Below are positions 31,611 through 42,458 of a DNA stretch of 64,000 bases, in pieces (position 1 is the stretch's first letter; each line of letters begins with the position of its first letter). Source of the stretch: Cliona cf. orientalis (lineage: Eukaryota; Porifera; Demospongiae; Clionaida; Clionaidae). The notes beneath the pieces were generated by a model that made no database searches, was not told the DNA's origin, and saw only the letters and a program-made list of their open reading frames with translations. The DNA is taken from the NCBI GenBank assembly GCA_963930775.1, contig OZ005697.1, positions 3,179,792 to 3,243,791 on the forward strand, given 5' to 3'. The position numbers were made by a program, and so were the translations under genes.

Positions 31611-33109
31611 TCCCCTTGGAAAAAAGCTAATTAGGCCTAATTAAGCATGTGGGCGTGTTCCAGGCACTGTGTGCAGTGTGTGCGGGTGCATTAATGCAGG
31701 TTTTGTTGCTTCCGATTGGGCGTGGCTTCACAGGCCAGTGCTTGGACATCGGGGCCTAGGACTTGGCCACGGCGGTAGGTGGGCATGTCCCGGATGCGTT
31801 GGTGACCTTTGAACCCCTCGAGGAGGCTTTGGGAGCGTGGCAGGAGGTCAAAGGTGAGGCCATGTCAGTTAATGAGGCACTGTACGCCAGTGTGATCGAG
31901 GGGACTGTACAGCTGGACGGAAGCTGACGATGGTTTGAAGTGGATGTGGTTGCGATGACGTGTTGTTACCCCGCCCATACAGGAAACGAGGTGAGCTCTT
32001 GTGTGGGCGGTGTGGCAGAACGGCCTTGAAGTGTTTGTGTGTGTTTTGGCCTTGAGGAAGCTGTGTGTTTTAATTGGGATTGATTGTGGGCTTCCGGTGG
32101 ACATCCGGTGGCCAGTCGGCACTTGATTGAGAATGGTGGTCCTTGAGGCACAGGGTGGTGCTGTTTTGGGCGTGGCCTGGCCCCTCTCTTCCGGCTCGGC
32201 TTCCGGTCCATTGAGAATATTAAATGAACACTTCCGGCTCTAGCAGCCACACCCCTGACACCTTGACAATTAAAAGGACGTGTCACACAACATTCACCTC
32301 ACTAATGACCTTGATGTGGTTTAGGTGTCATATTCCCCACCTCATGCCCACGTACTTTAATGGTACCTTTATGTGATAGCTAATTCTCTTTGTCAATGAG
32401 TGAAATGTGATTTAGCCATAATAATTATAGCTATAATTATCTATGTATTCATAAAGCAGAGTAAAACACTACCAAATAAAATTATAGGGTGCGATTGAGT
32501 GAGTTCACTCCCATGTATATGGTATCTAGATACTCTCCTTCAGATGGACAAACTGAAGAGGCATCTTTTGATGATGAAGACTTAGAAAGTATAAATTAGC
32601 TACAATAGCATCCAAGTGAGAGAATGTACCGGTATCTATAGTCACAGAGTCATGATTACTATCAACTCTAAAACAGTACTTGAAAATTATTGATATCTAT
32701 AAGTCAATGGTGATCAATTTCTACCCTTATCACTCTGAACACAAAGTTGTACTGCAGAAATTATCCTGACATGCTTTACAAAGAACTCTAACTCGTGCAC
32801 ATAGTGAGCTCCCGGCCTACCATTCTATTAGCACAAGCCCAGAGTAGCTGTCGCGGCTGCAGGATAGCCCCATGCACCCAGCACTACAGCCACACCCACA
32901 GCAAGCGAGGATTCAGAACGCACTTAAAAACCCACCTGAGTCTGGATTCAGTGGCTATATACAAGGGAGCATTTTACACCAGGTCAAAGTTCACACTTAA
33001 AGTTTTAGCAGAGTATGGATATGCATTCTTATTATTATGGGAGAATTTTAAGTGAGGTCAAAGGTCACATGTAAATCTTTGCTCCAGTTACTGTTAGCCA
33101 TCAGTATTA
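31611..33109. other. Non-coding stretch, GC-rich in its first part
   Basis: 31640-32285 is GC-rich with open but unconvincing frames. A short acidic frame (EEASFDDEDLESIN) ends at about 32599 after a CTTCAG acceptor-like site. AGCATTTTACACC at about 32968 is an outlying copy of the terminal motif of the 12.9-kb element. Confidence 0.45.
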
Positions 33110-33358
33110 CATGGCATGATTTTACACCACTTCATTACCTGTGGTGGCAACTGGTGTAAAATCGTCGCTTATATATAGCGGAGGTAAGTTATATGGGAGA
33201 ATTTTACATGAGTAAGCCCCTTAATTTTGATGTGGTGTAAAATCCTCCCTTATGTTATGCTTGGCATACAATAAATACTCAGAATTTTACACTAATTTTG
33301 CTGGTATAAAATCGTCCCATGATATAAAACTCTATTTTATACTAACTTCTACAGGACC
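33110..33358 (-). repeat. Right terminal region of the 12.9-kb element with iterated TTTTACACCA motifs
   Basis: Six variants of GATTTTACACCA or its complement lie between 33119 and 33315 in both orientations. The last ~110 bp match the left end in inverted orientation. Confidence 0.7.
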
Positions 33359-33367
33359 CAGAGGGGC

Positions 33368-35280
33368 ATGAGTGACGCTGAGAGTGAAACTGAGGCAGCA
33401 AGGCAACGCGCCGATTAGCAAGAAAACGAACTCAGTGCTGCAGCGCTACAGGCAGAACTTGATAAGCTAAGGGCGCTGGAGACGTTGAGAGAAAAGTTTG
33501 ACGAAGAACGCGAGAAGTTGAGGGATGATCGCGCTCAAGATGGAGCACGATTCTCGGAGTGGAAAGCTATGGCAGACGCGGAAAAAGAGGAACTTACACA
33601 GCAGGTACGGCAGCTAAAAGAACTGGAGAAGGCCAGAAGTAAGCCTATATCCAGATCTAGATCCGGCAGCAGTAGCGAAGGCCACACCCCCGAGGATACG
33701 GACGGGCGCGGGCCCCCAACGGAGCCAGCTCGCAGCGGCCACACCCCCGATACCGGCGATGGATACGCCCCCGATGCGCGTGATGGCCACACCCACGACG
33801 ATGATGTCACCCCTCCAGGTGATGCTGATGCCACTGCTGATGCCACTGCTAGTACTGGTGCTGGTGCTGGTGAGCCTACTACAACCACTGGAAGCAACCG
33901 GAGAGACCTCTGCTACAACAGAAGCAGGCATAATGCAGGCTACTAGAAGCCCAGAGACAGATGATGACGGTGCAAGTACAGGCAATGGCAGCTAGCCCAG
34001 AGTTTTCCCCCACTCGACAAGTTCACGGGTGAGGACTGTAACACTGATGAAGGTAGTTTCGAACGCTGGATTGAACGTTTCGAGGAGAGAGCGAAGATAG
34101 CCGGTTAAAGGACAGAGCAAAAGCTACTACAGTTGAAAGCACACCTCAAGAAGACGGCTGAGCACGCATTTCGCATGATGCCAGATGAAGAGAAGCTGAC
34201 TACAATTTGGCTGTGAAGTCACTCTGCCAGAGGTTCCCCCTCCTCAACATTGAAGAACTTCGTGGGCTGGAATTCCACCAGCTCGTCCAAGAGAAGCAGA
34301 CCGTGGAACAACTCGGCATGGAATTGTAGAAGTTAGCCCGTAAAACGTTCCTTAAGATGGACTTGAAGGAATTCAATCGCTTCCTCAAGGGGCGTTTCTA
34401 CCAAGCACTGCTGCCTAAGTGGCAATGTAAACGGCGAGCACCAAAGGCCTCCAAGAGTTTTGAGGACCTGTTTGCAAGAGCGCGTACGTTTGAGAGGCAC
34501 GAGCAACAGTTTAGTGCCAACTCTGCTACTCGCAGTGACACCAGTCAAAAAGGAGAAAAGAAGCGCAACAAGGATGAATCCCAAAGCAAACCACAAGCGA
34601 ATAATGAGCTGAAGAGCGAAGCTGCTACAAGCCAGAGTAAAAAGAGACGAGGAGAGTGCTACAATTGCCATGAGTGAGGGCACATAGCTAAGTACTGCCC
34701 CAAAGCAAAAGAATCTCCAGGATGATCCAACAACAGCAACGTCTCCATGTTGACGATGGAAGTGCTGGAGAACCTATCAGTAGAGCAGCTGGAACAGATA
34801 TTGGCTAAAAGTAAACTGCAAGCAGAAAAGAAATTGCTGGAAGGAGAGGCAGCCAACGTCAATGCACTAAAGGGCGAAAGTATCTCCACGTTGACTGCAG
34901 TTGACCCTGTACTCCATTTGGATATTGAGATTGAAGGAGTTCCGGTCAAAGCTGTTGTTGACTCGGGAGCTCAATCTACAGCGATCTCACGTGATTTATT
35001 GCACCAAGTGAACAGATGCATGAGAGAGCAAGGTCGTTTGTCGCCTACGTTGGAGTTACCGAGTATCACCCTCTATGGTAAAGGTGGCAGAGACAGTAGC
35101 AAGTTGTGTATCACAGCCCAGACAGACCTACAACTATCAGTGGATGGTATGACCGTGATTGCTCCTGTCTTTGTCCAGCCGTCAAATAGCATACCTTGTC
35201 TGCTAGGCACAAATGTCCTACCTGAATTGGGAGTGAGGATCGTGAGAGCCAATGCATGGGCAGCCGCTGGGTGAGCCATC
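33368..35280 (+). pseudogene. Ty3/gypsy gag (rest), zinc knuckle and protease
   Basis: The coiled coil continues (EREKLRDD, ELTQQVRQLKELEKARS), then an Asp/Thr/Pro linker and a helical gag region (LVQEKQTVEQLGMEL, KTFLKMDLKEFNRFLKGRF, ARTFERHEQQF). A CCHC knuckle reads CYNCHE-stop-GHIAKYC. The protease has the active-site motif AVVDSGAQSTAIS (Asp codon 34960-34962) and a late CLLGTNVLPELGV. Stops include TAG near 33416, 34328 and TGA near 34674 inside the knuckle; the linker near 33950-34110 is also out of frame. It cannot make a functional Gag. Confidence 0.8.
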
Positions 35281-38200
35281 CCTAGTGAGGGGAGTTCCCA
35301 TGTTGTCACGAGTCTGTATTGTTCAGTCGACCTACATACCCAGCCGCCGAGCAACCTTTATCGAAGCTGAGATGCAACACCCACTCATCGGTAGTGACAC
35401 AGTGGTGTTTGAGCCTGATCAGACGGAATTGGATGCAATTGGACGTACTGCTGATGATTGTTTGTTGACGAGGAGACCAGACGGACACTTGTGGATTCCA
35501 ATCAAAAACAGTGCCTCTGTGTGCACTCAATTAGTGCCAGGAACGTGCATTGGTACTATCTCTAGTGTTATAAACACCCCCGAAGGTGCTGAGTCAACAC
35601 CTATTGTCCCAGAATCACAATGCCTTAGTGTCAATGCCAAGTCTCCTGAGTGAATAGACCAGTTATTTGAGGCCCTCAAGTTGACGCGAGGATCTCTTGA
35701 TGCTAAACAGTTTACCCATCTGAAGAAGCTAATAGCGAGCAATGCTGATGTGTTTGCACTCGACGATACTGAGTTGGGACACACCAACTTAGTCCAACAC
35801 CACATAGACACCAGTGACCACTGGTTGCTTGATAGGTGGGTGGTCACTGGTGTACCCTTTATATACAGAGATAGGATTGCCAAGATGGTTGCCAGTATGG
35901 AGGAACAAGGTGTTGTTGAATCGTCAACCAGCCTCTGGGCTAGCCCAGTCGTGTTGGTACCCAAGAAAGACGGCCAGTATAGGTTTTGCATTGACTATCG
36001 TCGCCTTAACTGCGTTACACGAAAAGATGTGTACCCTCTACCGAGGATTGATGACATTTTGGATACACTTGGTGGAATGAAATTCTTCTCTTCGCTAGAC
36101 TTCGCATCCGGGTACTGGTAGATTGGTATGGATGACGAATTGAGAGTCAGGTCCGCTTTCATTACACACCGAGGACTATAGAGTTCACACGTATGCCTTT
36201 TGGAATGTGCAATGCCTCCGCAACGTTCCAGCGATTGATGGAATGTGTACTCTCTGGACTGATTTGGAAGTCTTTGTTTTGCATACATCGATGATGTGCT
36301 AGTCGGCTCACTTACCTTCAACGACCACCTAGACCATTTGCAGGAAGTGTTTTCCAGGCTGCACAAGGCTGGCGTATGTTTGAAGGCCAGGAAGTGCTTG
36401 TTTTTGAGGGAAGAGGTGCCCTACTTAGGCCAAATCGTGACCAAACACGGAATCAAGCCGGACCCCGGAAAGATTCGTACTGTTAAGCAGTATCCCGTTC
36501 CTGTCGACGCTACTCAAGTCCGACAATTTTTAGAGCTTACATCGTACTACCGCCGGTTTGTACCGCAGTTCTTGAGAATCGCAGCCCCACTTCATTTGCT
36601 ACTCAAGAAGGACGCCACTTTTCAATGGACTAACTCGTGTCAGGAAGCATTCGAGCGCCTGAAGGAGTTGCTGGTTAGTAGTCCTGTGCTCGCGTATCCA
36701 CAGTTGCATTCAGAACACCCCTTCATCATGGAGACGGATGCTAGCGCCAGAGGATTTGGAGCTGTGTTGGCCCAAAAGCAGGCAGACGGTCAAGTCCACT
36801 CTATAGCTTTTGCATCCCATTCTTTGACAGTTCCCAAGCGCAATTACGCCATAACGGAATTGGAAACTCTTGGATTGGTGTGGGCACTGAAGATATTCTG
36901 CGCTTACTTGCTCGGACACCGTTGCATCGTCTTCACCGATCATGCCGCTTGTACGTCACTGCTCATGAATCAGCATCCCTCACCCAAGCTCGCCAGATGG
37001 AGCATGACTATCCAGGAGCTGGATCTTGACATTGATCACCGCTCTGGCAAGAGTAATCTTGTCGCCAACGCACTTTCCAGGAACCCACTTCCGACTGCTG
37101 AAGTGCTTCAGATCGACGTTGGCACCAGTGATGCAGAGACAGGATGAAGAACTATATAGCGCCCATATTCTGTTTTCTGGAAGATGGAGTTGTCCCCAGT
37201 GATGATTGCCGTGTGAAGAGACTTGCGCTGGAGAAATCGTCTTTCGAAGTGATAGACTGAGTACTCTACCACAAGAACCCTAGTATTCTCGGTGTGTGGT
37301 GGATTGTCGTGCCGAAAGTTTTGAGAGAGACTCTGCTCAAAGAATCACACAGTGGCAAGTTTGCTGGCCACTTCGCTGAGCGGAAGCTGTACGCGACTCT
37401 GAGAACCAAGTATTGGTGGGACAAGATGCGATCAGATGTACGCAAACACTGTAGGAGTTGCCTGACCTGTGCGTCTTGCAAGGGCCCTGGGAGAGCTCCA
37501 CGTCCGAAGTTGCAACCGATCCCAGTGGGCGGCCCCTTTCACCGCGTCAGTGTTGACGTCCTAAAACTTCCTCTGTCACACGAAGGTAAACAGTACACCG
37601 TGGTTTTTATGGACAACCTGATGAAATGCCCGGAAGTCTTTGCAGTGCCCGCCCAGAAGGCCGAAACGATAGCCCGACTGTTTATGGAGCACATGATAGT
37701 GAGGCATGGAGTTCCCGATCACTTTCTTTCCGACCGTGGAACTAATTTCCTATCTTCCCTAGTGCAGGAGGTCTGCAAGCTTGTGGGTACGATCAAGCTA
37801 AACACATCTGGCTACCACCCGCAGTGTGATGGCCTTGTGGAGAAGTTTAACAGCACCCTATTGAATATGCTATCTAAAAGTGTCAGTAAGTATGGTCGTG
37901 ATTGGGATCAGCATTTACCGTATCTTCTGTTCACGTACAGAGTAGCTGTGCAAGAATCGACACAAATGTCGCCTTTTACCTGCTGTACCGTCGAGAGCCG
38001 CGAATTCCAACGGAGACTGCATTGAACCAACCTCGTACTGTGTACCAGATTGATTTTCCTGATTATTGTTCGGAGCTAGTTGCACACCTATCCGATGCGT
38101 GGGGCTTGGCTCATCAGAATATCAAGAAAGCTCAAAGTAAACAAAAGGCCCAATACAACAAGCGTTGCAGGACACCAGCAATCAAGGTTGGAGACAAAGT

Positions 38201-38539
38201 TATGGTGTACTTCCCTGATCCGGTGAAGGGAAAGCGTGGAAGCTGACCCGGCCTTACCATGGCCCCTATGAAGTGCTAGCGCTGACTCCGACGAACACTG
38301 AGGTACGTCTTGCAAGCTCTCCCCAGGATGGAGCGATCTTTGTTGCGTTAGGACGCATCCGTATTTGTCCGGAAGAAATGTCTGACGAAACTTGGACTGG
38401 ACTGAAACCAGCTAAAACTAAATGGAGCTCTAAGAAGAAGGAGCCTCATACCAGAAAAGTAGACAAATCCACTGAGTCACAAAATCGTGAATACACTGGG
38501 CGGATAACCAGGTACATGGCTCGTAATCGTCAGAACTGA
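35281..38539 (+). pseudogene. Ty3/gypsy pol: RT, RNase H, integrase
   Basis: RT runs from about 35850: WASPVVLVPKKDGQYRFCID, FFSSLDFASGYW with a TAG right after W (36119), and later AYIDDVLVG. RNase H has IMETDAS, TELETLGLVWAL, VFTDHAA and LVANALSR. Integrase (from 37290) has an H-H-C-C zinc region (HSGKFAGHF, CRSCLTC), then core acidic residues in VSVDVLKL, FLSDRGTNF and CDGLVEKFN. The C-terminus has RPYHGPYEVL, a GPY/F module, and no chromodomain. One-base losses at about 37975 (T-run) and 38233 (A-run) split the integrase. Confidence 0.85.
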
Positions 38540-38645
38540 ACTCAGTCATGTCATGCTATTGATTTTTGTACATGTATGTTGTAGTTACCTTATTAAATTT
38601 TAGTTATTGTATCAGTCATTACTTTTAGTTCGAGGGCAAACTATC

Positions 38646-38662
38646 CTCTAAGGCAGGGGATG
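38646..38662 (+). promoter_or_regulatory. Polypurine tract
   Basis: AAGGCAGGGGA lies two bases before the right LTR, where plus-strand priming would start. Confidence 0.6.
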
Positions 38663-38849
38663 TGTAAGATCATGGTTTTGCATTATTCATGATTATTATG
38701 GTGTTGTGCTCACGTGATTCGATTTATCTCTACCATGTGCTTTTTGTGATCACTACGATTTTCGGTGAGCTGTTATTCTCTGTATTTTCTCCTTCTCTAT
38801 AATGAAATATAACTAACTATACTAACTACTAAAGACCCTGGTAGTTACA
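38663..38849 (+). repeat. Right LTR
   Basis: TGTAAGATCATGG to GTAGTTACA, followed by CTTC, the target duplication. It differs from the left LTR by several substitutions and indels. Confidence 0.9.
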
Positions 38850-38951
38850 CTTCAAAAATCTCACACGCAATAGTGGTAGTATTATGTTCAGTGGGGACTG
38901 TGCAAGAGAGCTATAATTATATAGCTATATTATGAGTGCCCATGTGCCCTT

Positions 38952-39204
38952 AAGGTACCATTAAAGTGCGTGGGCGTGAGCGTGAAGATTGCCTACTTCA
39001 ATTAGCGAATCATGAGGGGGCGTGACCGAAGAGGCCATACGAGTGCTTTTGGTCGAAGGTGGACGTGTCCAGAAACACCCAGGGATGATTATGCGCGTAA
39101 TTAGCGACCGGAAGTGGCCCCTGAAGAAAAGGCCGGTAATTGCCAACATCAAAGCAAGATCAAAGCATTCTTTCTTAACTATTAACCACAACGACTTAAA
39201 AATT
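38952..39204 (+). repeat. Second copy of the array leader module
   Basis: It matches 28075-28330 along its length with scattered differences and stands directly before the repeat unit at 39205. Confidence 0.75.
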
Positions 39205-39571
39205 AACACACTAAGTAGAAAAAAAGAAAAAAAGGAATAGGGAAGAAGAAAAGTCTTAGCGGTCTATGAAGCATATTATGCCACAAATTTTATATGGGCA
39301 CGCAGAATGGGTCGAAACTAGCGATTTGATCTTGGGGAATTTTGATTCATACCTTAGAATTAAAGGTACGGCCCTTTGAAGTTATCCCATATGTTTGTAT
39401 AGGAAGCCATGCATTTGCAATGTTTTCCGCCCACGTGCGCACATCAACGTGACGACCATTACCCACTTCACTCAAAATTGATGTATAAGCTGCCTGCTTG
39501 CATTGTATGGCTCTGCTATGCATCCAGCTCGATAATATGGTGGTTTTTGGACAATTTTTTCTGCTTAGTGT
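39205..39571 (-). repeat. Single ~367-bp unit of the array family
   Basis: It begins CACACTAAGTAGAAAAAAAG and ends TTTCTGCTTAGTGT, with the shared interior (GGGTCGAAAC, CGGCCCTTTGAAGTT, CATTGTATGG). Unlike the other loci this one has just one unit, with part of the GC-rich middle missing. Confidence 0.8.
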
Positions 39572-39958
39572 CTGAAAAAAAAAGCAAAAGAGTGGTGTTG
39601 TAGGCGATGTATGTGTTAGTAGTATTGTCTCATGACTTGATTACTTTGCTTGCATTCTCTCTCTGGGCTGCATTTGAGCTGCATCTTGAGCAACCTGTTT
39701 GCAGAGATCGATAATTCGGGCGTGGCTCGTTCGGTTTCCCGGCAACAACCGCAGCCTGGTCGACCCTGTACCTAACGAAGGCTTGCTGGGTGAGCTCATG
39801 AATTTTCTGTGACCGAAAGGGATAACTAGAGTTACACTTCGTGTAGCAGTCCTCGCTCAGTGAGCCACTATGCCAACCAATATCCTGTATTGAACTTCCT
39901 GCTTATGCATGATGAATTTGTATGTTTTTAGGGTTCCCGGGATCCCCCGCCTTCCGTG
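39572..39958. other. Non-coding flank of the Tigger-type element
   Basis: No gene is seen. Confidence 0.5.
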
Positions 39959-40156
39959 TACAGTGGAACCCCTCTTAACGGCCACCCCTGATGGGCGGCC
40001 GCCCTGTCTATAACGGCCACTCACCTTGGTCCCGATTGCATCTCCATATAAGATAGTACTTAAGAAACCCCTGGTTGGCGGCCACCCCTCTACTCCGTAC
40101 AACGGCCACGTATTGTGGCCCCAAATGATGCTCACCAATACGTATTGACCTCGCAC

Positions 40157-40270
40157 TACGGCCAGCTCCACCCACTTTAGCCAAGGTAAAGGTCGTCACC
40201 GGCCAGCTCCACCCACTTTAACGATCATTAGTGCGCATGATCTCATACTACGGCCAGCTCCACCTACTTT
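40157..40270 (+). repeat. Three subterminal copies of GGCCAGCTCCACCCACTTTA
   Basis: Copies stand at about 40160-40179, 40201-40220 and 40251-40270 (the last with CACCTAC), two of them after a TACTACG/CACTACG. Such subterminal repeats are plausible transposase-binding sites. Confidence 0.65.
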
Positions 40271-40298
40271 TTTATTAATAATCATCAGTCAGTACAGT

Positions 40299-40697
40299 TT
40301 ACAATAGGCCATCTGAGATTAGCTTATGTACTATAGTTTTCAGTCGCTCGATGTATAATGTAGATCCGTAAAAGTGGTATTTGCATGGAATTTCCAAGCC
40401 ATAGCCAGCACCACGGTTGACACGATTTCCAGTCACCTCAACAAGTCCTTTGTTTGAAGCTCTCTTCAAAAAGGCTGACGCAACAGGAGCAAGGTTGAAT
40501 GGAATATGTCCAACAATTTCGCCACATTTCTTGACGGCCACAGCACACTTGTCCTCTGGATTAGTTGGCTCTCTTTCCAAGGGCAAAACTTCTCCAACCC
40601 ACGGGTCCCACCGCTCCATATAGGCATGATAGCCTCTGATAAAGGAGTCGAAACTGAAATTGTCGATCTCAGTGCTTGCAATAGGCTGGCTAGCCAT
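40299..40697 (-). CDS. Stand-alone HIRAN-domain protein inside a Tigger element
   Basis: ATG at 40697 gives an intact 132-aa protein. After a short N-terminus (IDNFSFDSFIRGYHAYMERW) come WDPWVGEVLPLEREPTNPED, AVAVKKCGEIVGHIP, SAFLKRASNKGLVEVTG and GYGLEIPCKYHFYG, ending in an Ile/Leu-rich helix. The G-E-x-L-x-L-x-R-E-P-x-N-P-x-D start and the G-H-I-P core fit the HIRAN family, known from HLTF/Rad5 where it binds 3'-OH DNA ends. The length is that of one isolated domain. Its start lies 137 bp from the transposase start on the other strand. A role in handling transposon ends is an attractive inference only. Confidence 0.7.
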   Translation of the reverse strand: MASQPIASTEIDNFSFDSFIRGYHAYMERWDPWVGEVLPLEREPTNPEDKCAVAVKKCGEIVGHIPFNLAPVASAFLKRASNKGLVEVTGNRVNRGAGYGLEIPCKYHFYGSTLYIERLKTIVHKLISDGLL

Positions 40698-40834
40698 TAT
40701 CCTTTCAATTCAAACTTCTCCCACGGTCAAAGCTCACCGGCTGAGCGAAGGTCAGTGATTATGCAGCGTGGTGGGCACTATTAAAAAGAACCACGTGGCT
40801 AGGCGGGCTACCTGACATACCCGGCAAAAGCAGC
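40698..40834. promoter_or_regulatory. Divergent promoter region of the two Tigger-element genes
   Basis: Only 137 bp separate the two ATG codons, so both genes must be driven from here or from overlapping sites. No clear TATA box is seen. Confidence 0.5.
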
Positions 40835-42458
40835 ATGTCTTCCAAAAAGAAGGCTAGGAATACTCTCACTTTGGCCAAGAAGTGTGAATTGATCGATTTG
40901 GCCGAGAAGACCCGTTTGGGCAGCAGGGCTCTAGCAGAGAAATTTGGATGTGGCAAGACACAAGTGAACACAATACTGTCCGAAAAAGAAAGCCTACTTA
41001 AACAGTATGAATCAAATGTTTCAAGTGATTGTGTTCTGTTAAGAAAAAGGTCTCGTACGTGCGAGTTTGCTGAAATAAATGAATCCCTTCACAAGTGGTA
41101 TTTGCTAGCTACTACTCGTAATATCTATCCCGATGGACCCCAGTTGTGCGAGAAAGCTAAGCAGATTGCTGAACAACTGGGTAATGATAAATTCAAGGGA
41201 TCTAACGGATGGTTAGATCGATGGAAAAAGCGATACGATATTCACAAGATGAAAATTAATGGAGAGTCAGGTGATGTATCTGGGGATACTATAGCATCAT
41301 GGAAAGAACGGATTCCTGAGCTTCTAGTGGGGTATTCCGCCGAAAATATTTGGAATCTAGATGAAACTGGATGTTTTTGGCGTGCTCTTCCAGAGTATGG
41401 TTTTGGAAAGAAGGGATCTCAGTGCAAGGGCGGGAAAAAAGCTAAGCAGAGATTTACAATTGCTTTAATTGCTAATGCTGCTGGTGGAAAAGAATCTGCT
41501 ATCGTGATTTGGAAAGCAGAAAAACCGAGATGTTTTAAAGGTATAAATGTATCTAATTAAGCTACCAGTGACTTACTACAGCCAGGCTAATGCGTGGATG
41601 AATGGAGAAATATTGGACGAGGTCCTTACTAAGCTGAATCGTCGCCTCTCTTCACGCTCTCGATCAGTAGTGCTGATAATGGACAATGCTGGATGCCACC
41701 CTCATGAGCTAAAAGGAAAATACTCAAACATCAAAATTATATTCCTCCCCCCAAATACAACATCACATATACAACCCCTTGACTTAGGCATAATTCAAAA
41801 TTTCAAAGTTCACTATAGGAGACTCCTACTGCGCTTTGTTCTCTCAAAGATTGATGAAACCAATGATACTGCTTCGCAAATAGTCAAGTCTGTAGATGTA
41901 CTCAAAGCCATAAGGTGGGTAGCTGAAGCATGGGAATCTGTCAAAGAAGAGACTATTATGAAGTGTTTCAGAAATTCTGGCATTACTGGATCCAGCTTCT
42001 CTGTGGTTAGCCGTGCTTATGAAACCGAGGATCCTTTTGACGAGGTAGAGGCTCAAGAAGAATTGAATGACCTTGTTGATCAAATTTCACTCGGGCCAGA
42101 TACTACTAACTGCTCAATGGAAGAGTATATCAATGGTGAGGATAATCTACCCACTTGTCAACAGTATGACAATGACTGGGAGAATCAATTCTTTTCTGAA
42201 CTTGGGTCATCTCCAGCAGACGCTGAGCAAGGTGATCCCGAGGAAGAGTTTGATGCAGATCCGCCTCCTGCGAAGATAGCAAGGTTTCAAGATGCAATAG
42301 CGTCATTGGAAGATGTTCAAACCTTCTTGGACAGCAGAGGGTACTCAGAAGAGGCAACGAGGATTGCAGCATCAGCAAACAGGCTAACCTTCCTTCACTG
42401 TACAAGCCTTAACTCTGCTAGGCAGAGCACACTTAAAGAATATTTTAATCCTACTTAA
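40835..42458 (+). pseudogene. pogo/Tigger-type DDxD transposase, one 4-bp frameshift
   Basis: ATG at 40835. The N-terminus has a CENP-B/Psq-like helix-turn-helix (LTLAKKCELIDLAEKTRLGS, LAEKFGCGKTQVNTIL) and a second HTH region (QIAEQLGNDKFKGSNGWLDR, WKKRYDIH). The catalytic domain has WNLDETGCFW, VVLIMDNAGCHPHE and HIQPLDLGIIQNFK; 32 residues separate the last two Asp, a Tigger-like spacing. The C-terminus is acidic and ends LKEYFNPT. Near 41556 a 4-bp insertion in a TAA-T-TAA context breaks an otherwise full-length frame between the first and second Asp. So it is nearly intact, and only a small change separates it from activity. Confidence 0.85.

Larger units (their letters stand above)
20422..33358. 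mobile_element. 12.9-kb Mutator-like insertion with inverted ends and 9-bp target duplication
   Basis: CAGAGGGGC stands at 20413-20421 and again at 33359-33367. Between them the left end begins GGTCCTACATAATTATT and the right end, on the minus strand, begins GGTCCTGTAGAAG. Both continue inward with TAGAGTTTTATA, CATGGGACGATTTTA, TTAGTGTA-(G/A)-AAT and ATGCCAAGCAT. The inverted homology extends about 130 bp on each side, apart from a local triplication on the left. A 9-bp duplication with long inverted ends is the hallmark of Mutator-like elements. I find no MULE transposase inside, so it is non-autonomous or its gene has been lost among nested insertions. Confidence 0.7.
20021..38849 (+). mobile_element. 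Ty3/gypsy-type LTR retrotransposon interrupted by a 12.9-kb insertion
   Basis: LTRs at 20021-20206 and 38663-38849 begin TGTAAGATCATG and end GTAGTTACA. CTTC flanks both outer ends, a 4-bp target duplication. The coding order is gag, CCHC knuckle, aspartic protease, RT, RNase H, integrase, as in Ty3/gypsy. Leaving out the inserted segment and one copy of its 9-bp duplication keeps gag in the same reading frame, which confirms that both halves are one element. Stops and small frameshifts in gag and pol show it is dead. Without the insert it would be about 5.9 kb. Confidence 0.9.

Noticed and set aside
20422..33358. Polinton/Maverick element because of size and inverted ends
   Set aside because: No DNA polymerase B, ATPase, protease or capsid gene is inside, and the duplication is 9 bp, not 6.
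33535..33985. Minus-strand Ser/Val/Ala-rich ORFs
   Set aside because: Shadows of the GC-rich gag linker on the plus strand.
39857..40199. Minus-strand ORFs at the left end of the Tigger element
   Set aside because: They cross the terminal repeat and subterminal repeats and have no family resemblance.
41550..41575. Very short intron explaining the Tigger frame break
   Set aside because: Only ~20 bp lie between usable GT and AG, and removing them does not restore the family sequence; a 4-bp insertion does.
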